Source of the DNA: Nitrosomonas ureae
Lineage (GTDB): Bacteria > Pseudomonadota > Gammaproteobacteria > Burkholderiales > Nitrosomonadaceae
Direction: 5' to 3'
DNA length: 64,000 bases
NCBI RefSeq assembly: GCF_001455205.1
Contig: NZ_CP013341.1
Location: 2,418,001-2,482,000 of the forward strand
The position numbers were made by a program, and so were the translations under genes. Of the stretch, positions 1 through 8,842 are shown piece by piece. The number at the start of each line of letters is the position of its first letter. The stretch's first letter is position 1. The notes below the pieces were generated by a model. It worked only from the letters and a program-made list of their open reading frames with translations. It did no database searches and had not been told where the DNA came from.

Positions 1-507
1 TTGCCTCCGGTATTGGATGAGCTGTTAGCTGCGGATTTAAGTGATAAACCGATGGTTCTTATGGCTTTGGCGACGATTCGTGCAGAGACCGCGGGCTTTG
101 AGCCGATTAACGAATATAAGTCGAAATACAATACATCACCCAGTGGGTACCCTTTTGATTTGTATGATAACCGTGCAGACCTGGGTAATACTGGAAAACC
201 GGATGGAGAGAAATACAAAGGCCGCGGCTTCATCCAGTTGACTGGTCGTCATAACTATAAAGTAATAGGTGAAAAAATCGGACTGGGAAATAAGCTGATA
301 GAAAAGCCCGAACTTGCCAATGACTCTGAAATTGCCGCCAGAATTCTTGCTGCTTTTTTAAAAGAAAAAGAACTGCGAATTAAGAAAGAGCTATTGGAAG
401 GGGATCTACGCGCAGCCCGGAAACTTGTTAATGGCGGGAGTCATGGTCTTGATCGTTTTTCTGAAGCATACAATATTGGGCAAAAAGAAATACCTGATAT
501 AACTTAG
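1..507 (+). CDS. GH19 (chitinase-like) endolysin, 5' end cut by window
   Basis: Glycoside hydrolase family 19 lytic domain of the phage-endolysin type, which cleaves the glycan strands of peptidoglycan. The family core is visible: RAETAGF around residues 27-33 with the likely catalytic Glu29, the block YKGRGFIQLTGRHNY at 72-86, and NGGSHGLDRF near 144-153. The reading frame is open from base 1, so the TTG there is probably not the true start and some N-terminal sequence lies outside the window. A holin-like gene and a second cell-wall enzyme follow on the same strand, as in a prophage lysis cassette. The family call is firm; the phage origin is inferred from these neighbours. Confidence 0.85.
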   Translation: MPPVLDELLAADLSDKPMVLMALATIRAETAGFEPINEYKSKYNTSPSGYPFDLYDNRADLGNTGKPDGEKYKGRGFIQLTGRHNYKVIGEKIGLGNKLIEKPELANDSEIAARILAAFLKEKELRIKKELLEGDLRAARKLVNGGSHGLDRFSEAYNIGQKEIPDIT

Positions 508-704
508 CATATTTATGAAATTCGGATTCGAATAGATCTCATTAAACTTAATACAGCACTTAGCACTTTTAAGTTGACTGCAGTTTTTTATGCTCGGATC
601 TAGGAGACTAAAATTGAATTATAGAAGTCAATAGAATCATTGAATAAGTAGCAAGTTAACAAATTTGACTGATTTATTAATTAACTGATAATTGTGAGGG
701 AATA

Positions 705-1232
705 ATGAAATTAAGAATCTTGATATTTTTAATGCTCTTAGTTTGTTGTAAGAATGCTATAGCTGAGGGTACAGATATTCCTCTCGAGGATGCTATGAAT
801 AATAATGGTATTGCACGTCTAAGTGATTCTGAATTTTGGTTTTTTGTTTTCGGGTGCGGGGTAATAGGTATTTTAGTTAAGATAGTTGATTATTCGATTA
901 AATTGAATCAAATTGGGACAGTGCGGAAATTAGAAAACTTTACAGAGAAGGGTGCGTTGATAGAATGGTCTTTGTGGTTTATTTCAGCTTCAATAGTTGG
1001 TTTCTTAGGGAATCAAGTAGGCTTATTTCAAGCCTCGATTCAAGCAGCAGTGATGATTGGATTGGGTTGGCCAACTGTATTTTCTCAGATCAAGCAGAGA
1101 TATAGTCCACAATCAGATAGCAAAGAAACCGTGGATCAACAGCGTAATGAAGTGTATGAAGATTTGAACCTGGGGCGAGAGTGCATAACTTCAAACGAGT
1201 GTTACGATATAGACGAGGAAAAGGGGAAATAA
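705..1232 (+). CDS. Small membrane protein, holin-like candidate
   Basis: A 175-residue protein I do not recognise by sequence. It has a probable signal peptide (residues 1-20, ending near AIAEG), then hydrophobic segments at about 45-65, 89-106 and 110-126, and a hydrophilic acidic tail. GAGGG lies about 7 bases before the ATG. The gene ends one base before the M15-like peptidase gene and follows the GH19 endolysin gene, a position where phages often encode a holin or spanin. The membrane topology is seen in the sequence; the holin role rests on context only. Confidence 0.6.
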   Translation: MKLRILIFLMLLVCCKNAIAEGTDIPLEDAMNNNGIARLSDSEFWFFVFGCGVIGILVKIVDYSIKLNQIGTVRKLENFTEKGALIEWSLWFISASIVGFLGNQVGLFQASIQAAVMIGLGWPTVFSQIKQRYSPQSDSKETVDQQRNEVYEDLNLGRECITSNECYDIDEEKGK

Positions 1233-1233
1233 A

Positions 1234-1653
1234 ATGGCATGGAGAGTGGCAGATAGCCTTAAGATATTAAGGGAGCAAATCAATCAGATTGCACCTAATC
1301 GTAGCGTTTCTAGTGACGGAACTATCGGCGATGCAGCGCATGCATCACGAAAATCTGATCATAATCCATGGATAGTCGAGAATGGAATTGGGGTAGTAAC
1401 TGCATTAGACGTAACACATGATCCGATGCATGGATGTGATGCACAAAGATTAGTTGATTCGCTAGTTTCCAGTAAAGATTCAAGAGTTAAGTATATAATT
1501 TATAATAGAAAAATAATTAGTTCAACATTTAAACCGTGGGAATGGCGCCCATATGAAGGAGTAAATCCTCATATCAAGCATTGTCATATATCTGTAAATG
1601 GTGAAAAGGAAAAATACGATTCTGCTTTACCATGGCAGATAAACTTAACATAG
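1234..1653 (+). CDS. M15-like peptidase (putative phage peptidoglycan endopeptidase)
   Basis: A 139-residue protein resembling the phage M15/VanY-like peptidases. Candidate zinc ligands occur in the expected order: His43 in RKSDHNP, Asp59 in TALDVTHDP, and the HCHIS motif near residues 116-120. Such enzymes cut peptide bonds in the stem peptide or cross-bridge of peptidoglycan. No signal peptide is visible, as expected if release depends on a holin. The start is one base after the stop of the membrane-protein gene, so the two are probably co-transcribed. The assignment rests on motif spacing. Confidence 0.65.
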   Translation: MAWRVADSLKILREQINQIAPNRSVSSDGTIGDAAHASRKSDHNPWIVENGIGVVTALDVTHDPMHGCDAQRLVDSLVSSKDSRVKYIIYNRKIISSTFKPWEWRPYEGVNPHIKHCHISVNGEKEKYDSALPWQINLT

Positions 1654-1689
1654 TGTCATCTTGTAAAAATTAGGATTTCATTCGTATTC

Positions 1690-1840
1690 GTTTTAGCGAG
1701 ATGCGCGGCGATTGAGCTCATTATCGGATACCTGAAGTCGGAATATCGAATGGTGAGAAATTACCTGAAAGGCGCTATGGGCGATCGCATCAACCTGCTC
1801 CTGCTGATGGCTGCGCCGCCGCTTGGAATCTGAAACAATG
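1690..1840 (+). pseudogene. IS5-family transposase, C-terminal remnant
   Basis: Translating from about 1699 gives RACAAIELIIGYLKSEYRMV followed by RNYLKGAMGDRINLLL, the C-terminal signature of IS5-family DDE transposases (usual form R-AIEP-IGHLK-DHRM-RN-LKG--GD-IN--L). After MAA a one-base slip is needed to reach the expected AAAWNLKQ ending near 1837. The catalytic domain is absent upstream, so this is a dead fragment. It lies in the gap between the lysis cassette and the cupin gene and marks past transposition at the cassette's edge. The rest of 1654-2077 shows no gene. Confidence 0.75.
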
Positions 1841-2077
1841 ACTGCTAGCCATTATTTGGTTATTTTTCCGGTCGCAGAAACTGCAGTCTGCGCAATAATA
1901 GAGATGTCATTGATATTTTGATATGACGCATTCGGTGACAAGTGAGAATTTGTCAAGTAATTCATGGGGAGTGATTTATGTGAAGTTTTCATAATTGTGG
2001 CGATATTGCTTTTCTCAATCATGAGCGTACTTCACCCAGTTTTCTAAGACGTTACAATCCATTCTCTCTATTGAATA

Positions 2078-2449
2078 ATGAAGGCATTTAATAAAACAAA
2101 AGTGACACGAATGCTGAAAGGGACATTCATTGATCTGATGCAACGCATACCCGGCCAGGCCAGCGCGGAATGGCCGATGGGCGAGCCTTTTACGCTGGCG
2201 TTTGCGCACGGCACCATGTCGGTGGAAGTTTATGCGCCCAAGGGTACGGATATACAAACACCGCATGATCAGGACGAGTTGTATTTCATCCATTCCGGTC
2301 ATGGCGAGATTGTGGTAGCGGGTGAACGTCATTCATTTGAGCCCGGTATGGTATTTTTTGTCGCAGCGCATGTCGAGCATCGTTTTGAGAATTTCTCAGC
2401 GGATTTTTCTACCTGGGTAGTTTTTTGGGGCCCGAAAGGCGGCGAATAG
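2078..2449 (+). CDS. Cupin-domain protein
   Basis: A 123-residue single-domain cupin. Motif 1 is seen as PHDQDELYFIHSGHGEI (residues 62-78, candidate metal ligands His63 and Glu67) and motif 2 as PGMVFFVAAHVEHRF (89-103, His101). Such small cupins may be metal-dependent enzymes or sensors, and the substrate cannot be read from the sequence. The start at 2078 has no good ribosome-binding site; Met12 (2111) is a possible alternative. The stop is three bases before the ArsC-like gene, so the two form a likely two-gene operon. Confidence 0.8.
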   Translation: MKAFNKTKVTRMLKGTFIDLMQRIPGQASAEWPMGEPFTLAFAHGTMSVEVYAPKGTDIQTPHDQDELYFIHSGHGEIVVAGERHSFEPGMVFFVAAHVEHRFENFSADFSTWVVFWGPKGGE

Positions 2450-2452
2450 ATC

Positions 2453-2806
2453 ATGCTCAAATTTTACGGTTATAAAAAATGCGATACCTGCCGCAAGGCG
2501 GAGCAATGTTTACAGCAAGCCGGAATTAGCTACGAATTTGTTGATATCACCGAAAATCCACCAACCGCGGAAGAACTGGCCGGGATTGTTGCATGCGCCA
2601 ATGTTTCATTGAACAAACTTTTTAATACCAGCGGGGTGCAGTACCGCGAACTAAAAATCAAGGCACAATTGCCTGCCTTATCTGACAAGGAAATACTCAC
2701 GTTGCTTGCGGGTAATGGCCGTTTGATCAAAAGACCGCTGATTACCGATGGGCAGCGTGCAACCGTGGGGTTTAACGCGGAGAAGTTTGCGGATATCTGG
2801 GGTTGA
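2453..2806 (+). CDS. ArsC/Spx/MgsR-family protein
   Basis: A 117-residue thioredoxin-fold protein of the arsenate reductase-like (ArsC/Spx/MgsR) family. It begins MLKFYGYKKCDTC, giving a C10-x-x-C13 pair where ArsC-type enzymes have their catalytic cysteine, and ends with the family features LIKRPLI and VGF. The second cysteine makes it closer to the Spx/YffB-type subgroup than to classical arsenate reductases, and no other ars gene is nearby, so an arsenic role is doubtful. It follows the cupin gene closely. The fold call is firm; the function is open. Confidence 0.85.
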   Translation: MLKFYGYKKCDTCRKAEQCLQQAGISYEFVDITENPPTAEELAGIVACANVSLNKLFNTSGVQYRELKIKAQLPALSDKEILTLLAGNGRLIKRPLITDGQRATVGFNAEKFADIWG

Positions 2807-2986
2807 TTTTTTCAATTGCGGTTTCTACGTTCATAAGCCGACAGTGCAGAGTACGCGGGCGGTATCCTGGATTTCAGACAACAAACAAGCTTGCGCTTTA
2901 GGTCTCATGCTTGTACTCTTTGAGCCACGATCGATACAAACAGTGTCTTATTCCATTTCCATAACCGGATCAAGCAGGAGGCGAAA

Positions 2987-5515
2987 TTGAGAGATCAACG
3001 TTTTTTAGTACGGAAAGCTGCGGTACTGGGCGCTGGCGTGATGGGCGCGCAGATTGCGGCGCATCTGGTCAATGCCAATATCGAAACATTGTTGTTTGAG
3101 TTGCCGGGTGATGCGGACAATCCCAATACCAATGTGATCAAGGCGGTGGAGAAACTTAAAAAGCAGGAGCCCGCACCGCTATCGATCAAAACCAAAGCCA
3201 CCTGCATCCAAGCGGCCAATTACGATCAACATCTGGAACAGCTCAAAGATTGCGATTTGGTGATTGAAGCGATCGCCGAGCGTATGGATTGGAAGCGCGA
3301 TCTGTATGTCAAGGTTGCGCCTTATTTGGGGGAGCATACGATTTTTGCCAGTAATACCTCGGGATTATCGATCAATCAGCTGGCCGAAGCTTTTCCGGAA
3401 GCATTACGCCATCGTTTTTGCGGCATACATTTTTTTAATCCGCCGCGCTATATGCATCTGGTCGAATTGATTCCTTGTCAATCCAGCGATGTGGCAATGC
3501 TTGATCATCTGGAAGAATTTCTGGTGACTTATCTGGGCAAAGGCGTGATACGCGCCAAAGACACCCCCAATTTCATCGCCAATCGCATCGGCGTGTTTTC
3601 GTTGCTAGCGACCATGCATCATGGCCGGGAATTTAATTTTGGATTCGATCTGGTCGATGCGCTGACGGGTTCCTTGATTGGGCGTCCCAAAAGCGCAACG
3701 TTCCGTACCGCGGATGTGGTCGGTTTGGATACTTTGGCGCATGTCATCAATACCATGCGCGATACGTTGCCGGATGATCCCTGGCATCGTTATTTTGCTG
3801 TGCCGGATTGGCTGCAAGGTTTAATCGAAACCGGTGCGCTGGGTGAGAAGGTCAAGCGTGGCGTTTATCAGAAAATAAAAAATGAAATTCATGTATTTGA
3901 TCTGCCATCGCAAACCTATCGTTTGTCCGCGGCTGAAGTGGATGATGAATTGAAACAACTGTTGAAACACAGCAATCCCGCAGAAAAATTTGCTGCGTTG
4001 CGCAATAGCCAGCAGCCGCAAGCACAGTTTTTGTGGTCCATATTCCGTGATTTGTTTCATTACTGCGCAGTACAACTGGAAGCCATTGCGGATAATGCGC
4101 GCGATCTCGATCTGGCAGTGCGCTGGGGGTTTGGTTGGAATCAAGGGCCATTTGAGATCTGGCAGGCAGCAGGATGGAAGCAAATTGCCAATTGGATTCA
4201 GGAAGATATCTCTGCTGGGAAAAGTATGAGTCAAGCGCCTTTACCACAATGGGTAATGACGATTGCCGCAAGCGACAAAAAAAGCGTGCATGCTGCACAG
4301 GGTTCTTTTTCTCCTGCATCCGGGGAACTGCAACCGCGTTCCGCACTGCCGGTGTATCAACGCCAATTGTTTCCTGATCGATTAATCGGTGAAGAAGTGG
4401 TATATGGAAAAACCATATTTGAAACCGATGCCGTGAGAATGTGGCATAACGGTGATGGCATTGCCATACTCAGTTTTAAGAGCAAAATGCACACGATTGG
4501 CATTGACGTACTGGAAGGAGTCCAGCACGCAATTAAGGAAGCTGAAAAAGATTGGCGCGCCCTGGTGATCTGGCAAACAGAGCCGCCGTTTTCTGCCGGA
4601 GCTAATTTACAGAAGGCCACGGAGCGGCCTAAACCGAATGCGGAGCAGGGCAGTGCGCCGCCTGCACCACCGCAGCCGCCGAGTGCATTTCAATCATTCC
4701 TCAAAAAATTCAAGAAATCCGCCCAGGCTACGGTGCTGCAAGTGGCACGGGAACTGGATCTTGCCGATGTGCTGATGGCTAAGAAACTGGCAGAAGTGGA
4801 AGGAATGATCAAGCAGTTTCAACAAACTTCACAAGCGTTGCGCTATTCGATGATTCCGACGGTTGCGGCCGTGGATGGCTTGGCATTGGGTGGCGGATGC
4901 GAATTTGTCATGCACTGCGACCGTGCGGTGGCAACGCTGGAAAGTTATATTGGTTTGGTGGAGACGGGTGTTGGGCTATTACCTGCGGGTGGCGGATGCA
5001 AGGAGTTTGCCATGCGCGCGGCGCAAAATGCCAAAGACGGCGATCCTTTCCCATCGCTCAAACACTATTTTCAAACCGTGGCAATGGCGGAATTGGCGAA
5101 AAGCGCGGAGCAAGCCAAGGATCTCGGTTATTTGCGTCGGGCCGATACCATCGTGATGCATCGTTTTGAATTATTGTACGTGGCCAAGGCACAGGCGCTG
5201 GCATTAGCCGAGTCTGGCTATCGCCCGCCATTGCGCATGCGGGAAATTCCCGTGGCGGGTAACACGGGCATTGCAACGATTCAAAGCCAGTTGGTTAATT
5301 TGCGCGCGGGCGGTTTTATTTCCGAACATGACGATCTGATTGCGAATAAGGTAGCGCATGTCATGTGTGGAGGTGATTTAACACCCGGCAGTCTGGTCGA
5401 TGAAAATTGGTTTTTGGAATTGGAACGAACAGCCTTTATGGAGTTGCTGGCAACCGCAAAAACCCAGACGCGCATCGAGCACACACTGAAAACCGGCAAG
5501 CCACTTAGAAACTGA
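2987..5515 (+). CDS. 3-hydroxyacyl-CoA dehydrogenase / enoyl-CoA hydratase fusion
   Basis: An 842-residue bifunctional beta-oxidation enzyme with hydration and NAD-dependent dehydrogenation steps. The dehydrogenase half comes first: a Rossmann motif GAGVMG at about 15-20, then the C-terminal 3HCDH region to about 400. The hydratase half follows, with oxyanion-hole segments FSAGANL and ALGGGCE, separated by a Pro/Ala-rich insert. This order is opposite to E. coli FadB and matches the FadN/YusL-type fusion. The TTG start is chosen because GGAGG precedes it at the right distance and the Rossmann motif begins directly after. A thiolase gene follows after 23 bases, giving a degradation operon. Confidence 0.9.
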   Translation: MRDQRFLVRKAAVLGAGVMGAQIAAHLVNANIETLLFELPGDADNPNTNVIKAVEKLKKQEPAPLSIKTKATCIQAANYDQHLEQLKDCDLVIEAIAERMDWKRDLYVKVAPYLGEHTIFASNTSGLSINQLAEAFPEALRHRFCGIHFFNPPRYMHLVELIPCQSSDVAMLDHLEEFLVTYLGKGVIRAKDTPNFIANRIGVFSLLATMHHGREFNFGFDLVDALTGSLIGRPKSATFRTADVVGLDTLAHVINTMRDTLPDDPWHRYFAVPDWLQGLIETGALGEKVKRGVYQKIKNEIHVFDLPSQTYRLSAAEVDDELKQLLKHSNPAEKFAALRNSQQPQAQFLWSIFRDLFHYCAVQLEAIADNARDLDLAVRWGFGWNQGPFEIWQAAGWKQIANWIQEDISAGKSMSQAPLPQWVMTIAASDKKSVHAAQGSFSPASGELQPRSALPVYQRQLFPDRLIGEEVVYGKTIFETDAVRMWHNGDGIAILSFKSKMHTIGIDVLEGVQHAIKEAEKDWRALVIWQTEPPFSAGANLQKATERPKPNAEQGSAPPAPPQPPSAFQSFLKKFKKSAQATVLQVARELDLADVLMAKKLAEVEGMIKQFQQTSQALRYSMIPTVAAVDGLALGGGCEFVMHCDRAVATLESYIGLVETGVGLLPAGGGCKEFAMRAAQNAKDGDPFPSLKHYFQTVAMAELAKSAEQAKDLGYLRRADTIVMHRFELLYVAKAQALALAESGYRPPLRMREIPVAGNTGIATIQSQLVNLRAGGFISEHDDLIANKVAHVMCGGDLTPGSLVDENWFLELERTAFMELLATAKTQTRIEHTLKTGKPLRN

Positions 5516-5538
5516 TATCACGATTCACGGAGAATTCT

Positions 5539-6738
5539 ATGACCAAGCAAACTCAAGAAGCCTATATTGTAGCTGCTGTACGTACTCCGGTGGGAAAAGC
5601 GCCGCGCGGCATGTTCAAGAATGTACGCCCCGACGACATGCTGGTGCATGTGCTGCGTGCGGTGATGAAGCAATGCGAAGGACTGGATCCGAAGGCAATT
5701 GATGATGTGATTGTCGGATGTGCCATGCCGGAAGCGGAACAAGGCATCAATGTGGCGCGTGTGGGATTGTTATTGGCGGGTTTGCCCGATAATGTGGCGG
5801 GTATGACAATCAATCGCTTTTGCGCATCGGGCCTGCAATCGGTAGCTCTGGCTGCGGATCGCATTCGCCTCGGAGAAGCCGACGTGATGATTGCGGGAGG
5901 TACCGAAAGCATGAGCATGGTGCCGATGATGGGTAACAAAGTTTCCATGAATCCGATGATGTTTGAGCATGAAGAAAATGTGGCGATCGCTTACGGGATG
6001 GGTATGACCGCAGAAAAAGTGGCCGAACAATGGAAAGTGTCGCGCGAAGATCAGGATGAGTTTGCTCTGACCAGTCATCAGCGGGCTATCAAAGCTATCC
6101 AATCCGGCGAATTCCAGCAGGAGATTGCACCTTATCCGGTGGATGAGAAACGCCCCGATCTAGTTACGCACCATGTGCGTGAGAAAGTTGTCATCAAAGA
6201 TACTGACGAAGGACCCCGTGCCGACACCAGCCTGGATGCATTGGCGAAGTTGAAACCGGTTTTTGCTGCCAAAGGCTCGGTAACTGCAGGAAATAGCTCG
6301 CAAATGTCAGACGGTGCCGGCGCGGTGGTTTTAATGAGCGAAGCTGCGATGCAACGTTTCAATCTGTCCCCGATCGGGCGATTTATTGGATTTTCGGTAG
6401 CCGGTGTGCCGCCTGAAATTATGGGTATCGGCCCGATCAAAGCGATTCCCAAAGTACTCGCACAAACCGGCATCAAGCAGGATGATTTGGATTGGATCGA
6501 GCTAAATGAGGCATTCGCGGCGCAAAGCCTTGCAGTGATTCGCGATCTGGGATTGGATCGCAATAAAGTGAACCCTTTGGGCGGCGCAATTGCATTAGGG
6601 CATCCGCTGGGAGCCACCGGCTCAATTCGGGTGGCTACATTGCTGCACGGATTGCGGCGTCATAAACAAAAATACGGCATGGTAACCATGTGCATTGGAA
6701 GTGGAATGGGTGCGGCAGGTGTGTTTGAGGCGCTTTGA
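5539..6738 (+). CDS. Acetyl-CoA C-acyltransferase (thiolase)
   Basis: A 399-residue thiolase that cleaves 3-ketoacyl-CoA to acetyl-CoA and a shortened acyl-CoA, the last step of beta-oxidation. All signature blocks are intact: the nucleophile Cys95 in NRFCASGLQS, ELNEAFAAQ, GGAIALGHPLGATGS, and CIGSGMGAAG near the C-terminus. A GGAGAAT ribosome-binding site precedes the ATG. It is paired with the dehydrogenase/hydratase gene upstream (FadA- or FadI-type partner), and a strong terminator follows. Whether it acts on long-chain fatty acids or other acyl-CoAs is not decided by sequence. Confidence 0.93.
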   Translation: MTKQTQEAYIVAAVRTPVGKAPRGMFKNVRPDDMLVHVLRAVMKQCEGLDPKAIDDVIVGCAMPEAEQGINVARVGLLLAGLPDNVAGMTINRFCASGLQSVALAADRIRLGEADVMIAGGTESMSMVPMMGNKVSMNPMMFEHEENVAIAYGMGMTAEKVAEQWKVSREDQDEFALTSHQRAIKAIQSGEFQQEIAPYPVDEKRPDLVTHHVREKVVIKDTDEGPRADTSLDALAKLKPVFAAKGSVTAGNSSQMSDGAGAVVLMSEAAMQRFNLSPIGRFIGFSVAGVPPEIMGIGPIKAIPKVLAQTGIKQDDLDWIELNEAFAAQSLAVIRDLGLDRNKVNPLGGAIALGHPLGATGSIRVATLLHGLRRHKQKYGMVTMCIGSGMGAAGVFEAL

Positions 6739-6763
6739 CAGAATTTTATGTTCTATTGATACT

Positions 6764-6799
6764 AAAAAAGCCGGTCAATTAAATTTGCCCGGCTTTTTT
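6764..6799. terminator. Bidirectional intrinsic terminator
   Basis: An 11-bp perfect stem (AAAAAAGCCGG pairing with CCGGCTTTTTT) around a 14-base loop, with T runs on both strands. It lies between the convergent thiolase and ctaA genes and can stop transcription from both sides. Confidence 0.9.
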
Positions 6800-6804
6800 C
6801 TGTA

Positions 6805-7818
6805 CTACCGGAAGCGATGGCTTACCCATAGCGATGCCGCAAATAGCAGCACTGCGCCCCCTTGATGAGACGCTGCCAGATGAATCGGAACCACCTGCAA
6901 TAAAGTTGTGATACCCAGGCTGATCTGTACTGCCAGCATCAACAAGAAAAGATTGCAAGCAAGACGTGTAGTGCCGGATAGTTCGACTTTGCGTGTTTTA
7001 AACCAAAAAAGCGGCACTAAAAAAGCCAATAGCCACGCAATCAGTCGGTGGTCGAATTGGACGGTAGTGATGTTGTCAAAGAAATTTCGATACCAGGGTT
7101 CCAGAATAAAAAGGTCTGGCGGAATCAAATATCCGTTCATGAGCGGGAATGTATTGTAAGCCAAGCCAGCACGAATACCGGCAACAAATCCTCCGGAAAG
7201 AATCATGATAAAGATCAATGAGGTGAGGCTATAAGAGAATCTGCGCAAACTTTGAATTTTTTCATCGGGTTTGGGGTGCTCGCTTTGCGGAGTAAGCAGG
7301 CCCAGAGCAACCCAAAACATCGCGGCGAAAATCACAAAAGCCAACCCAAGATGCGCGGTAAGCCGATACTGGCTGACATGCGGATCGTTAACCAAACCGC
7401 TCATGACCATGTACCATCCCATCAACCCCTGCAACCCCCCCAGTATAAATATGCCGGTCAACTTGATTCCTAAAGATCGGTCGATTCTTTTTTTAACCAG
7501 AAAATAAACAAAAGGGACAAAAAATACTATTCCGATAAGCCGACCCAGCAGGCGGTGAAAGTATTCCCACCAAAAGATATTTTTAAATTCATCGACACTC
7601 ATGCCTTTATTGATTTTCTGATACTGCGGTGTAGCGCGGTATTTCTCGAGCAATACGTCCCAGTCTTCCTGTGTGACCGGGGGCATGGTGCCCACGATAG
7701 GTTGCCATTCGACAATTGAGAGCCCTGAATCGGTCAATCGCGTAACGCCACCAACTACTATCATGGCAAATACCATGGCACAACAAATAAGTAACCAGAT
7801 CGCAATAGGTTTTTGCAT
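6805..7818 (-). CDS. ctaA: Heme A synthase (COX15/CtaA)
   Basis: A 337-residue integral membrane protein that oxidises heme O to heme A for cytochrome c oxidase. About eight hydrophobic segments are visible, and four conserved histidines occur in the expected contexts: EYFHRLLGRLIG, LTAHLGLAF, FDHRLIAW and ASHQGGAVLLF. The gene converges on the thiolase gene across a shared terminator. It lies 54 bases downstream of smpB on the same strand. No other cytochrome oxidase gene is in the window. Confidence 0.93.
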   Translation of the reverse strand: MQKPIAIWLLICCAMVFAMIVVGGVTRLTDSGLSIVEWQPIVGTMPPVTQEDWDVLLEKYRATPQYQKINKGMSVDEFKNIFWWEYFHRLLGRLIGIVFFVPFVYFLVKKRIDRSLGIKLTGIFILGGLQGLMGWYMVMSGLVNDPHVSQYRLTAHLGLAFVIFAAMFWVALGLLTPQSEHPKPDEKIQSLRRFSYSLTSLIFIMILSGGFVAGIRAGLAYNTFPLMNGYLIPPDLFILEPWYRNFFDNITTVQFDHRLIAWLLAFLVPLFWFKTRKVELSGTTRLACNLFLLMLAVQISLGITTLLQVVPIHLAASHQGGAVLLFAASLWVSHRFR

Positions 7819-7872
7819 AGTCGTAAAAAAATTATTGAATAAAATTAAGTCGGTAGATAATGATGAATTGTT

Positions 7873-8316
7873 TTACTTGTCACGCATCAAGCGTTGTTTA
7901 GTGCGTTCCCACTCTTTTTGCTTCTCGGATTCGCGCTTATCATGCTGCTTTTTGCCTTTGGCCAAGCCTATTTCCAGCTTGATCCTGCCTGTCTTATAAT
8001 GCATATCCAATGGAACCAGTGTATATCCGGCGCGTTCGACTTTGCCGATAAGCCGTCTGATTTGTTCTGCGTGCAGCAGCAACTTACGGGTACGTACCGG
8101 ATCAGGATTAATGTGCGTTGACGCTGTCTTAAGCGGGCTGATATGACTGCCAATGAGATATAATGCGCTGTTCCGAATAATGACATAAGCTTCTTTCAGC
8201 TGAACCCGGCCATCGCGTATGGATTTAACTTCCCACCCTTCCAGTGCCAAGCCTGCTTCGTACTTTTCCTCGATGAAATAATCGTGAAAAGCTTTTTTAT
8301 TTTGTACTATACTCAT
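7873..8316 (-). CDS. smpB: SsrA-binding protein SmpB
   Basis: A 147-residue SmpB, the partner of tmRNA that delivers it to stalled ribosomes for trans-translation. It shows the family N-terminus (NKKAFHDYFIEEKYEAGLALEGWEVKSIR), an oligonucleotide-binding beta barrel, and the basic C-terminal tail (KGKKQHDKRESEKQKEW) that enters the mRNA channel. Length is typical. It is divergent from ratA, the classic smpB-ratA arrangement in proteobacteria. No ssrA gene is present in the window. Confidence 0.96.
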   Translation of the reverse strand: MSIVQNKKAFHDYFIEEKYEAGLALEGWEVKSIRDGRVQLKEAYVIIRNSALYLIGSHISPLKTASTHINPDPVRTRKLLLHAEQIRRLIGKVERAGYTLVPLDMHYKTGRIKLEIGLAKGKKQHDKRESEKQKEWERTKQRLMRDK

Positions 8317-8404
8317 ACAGGGATTAAGCAGTGGGAATGACTAAAATTAAGCATATTTTATCAGTTTTTCGGTGTTCCTCATCGATGTGAGTTGATTTAC
8401 TTTT

Positions 8405-8842
8405 ATGGCAGAAATAGAAAAATCAGTTTTGGTTGAATATTCAGCTGAGCAAATGTTTGCATTAGTTGATAATGTCAAGGAATATCCGGATTTCCTTCCG
8501 TGGTGCGGCGGTACCTCGGTGGATCCTCAGGATGAAGTAACCACGCATGCGACAGTCAAGATCAATTATCATCATATCCAGCATAGCTTTACCACCAAGA
8601 ACAAGCGCTTTCCGCCCGATTTGATTGAAATGAGCCTGCTGGATGGTCCTTTTGAGCACTTGGATGGTTATTGGCAGTTTATTCCATTATCCGATAATGC
8701 GTGCAAAATAAAATTTCGTTTGCATTATACTTTTTCAAATAAAATCCTGGAAAAGCTTGTGGGTCCGGTATTTCATATGATCGCAAATAGCTTTGTGGAA
8801 TCCTTTATTGAGCGGGCGGAAGTAATCTACGGCAAACGATGA
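8405..8842 (+). CDS. ratA: RatA/COQ10-type START-domain protein
   Basis: A 145-residue SRPBCC (START-like) protein of the RatA/COQ10 family. The N-terminus EIEKSVLVEYSAEQMFALVD and the YPDFLPWCGG segment are diagnostic. E. coli RatA was described as binding the 50S subunit and blocking 70S formation, while mitochondrial COQ10 binds ubiquinone; which role applies here cannot be told. The stop overlaps the next start (ATGA), coupling it to rnfH, and it is divergent from smpB. Confidence 0.9.
   Translation: MAEIEKSVLVEYSAEQMFALVDNVKEYPDFLPWCGGTSVDPQDEVTTHATVKINYHHIQHSFTTKNKRFPPDLIEMSLLDGPFEHLDGYWQFIPLSDNACKIKFRLHYTFSNKILEKLVGPVFHMIANSFVESFIERAEVIYGKR

Noticed and set aside
2748..2990. 80-codon frame overlapping the ArsC-like gene end and the gap before the beta-oxidation genes
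   Set aside because: Overlaps a real gene in another frame, no start signal, no family features.
3821..4346. Long minus-strand frames inside the dehydrogenase/hydratase gene
   Set aside because: Shadows of a strongly supported coding frame on the other strand.
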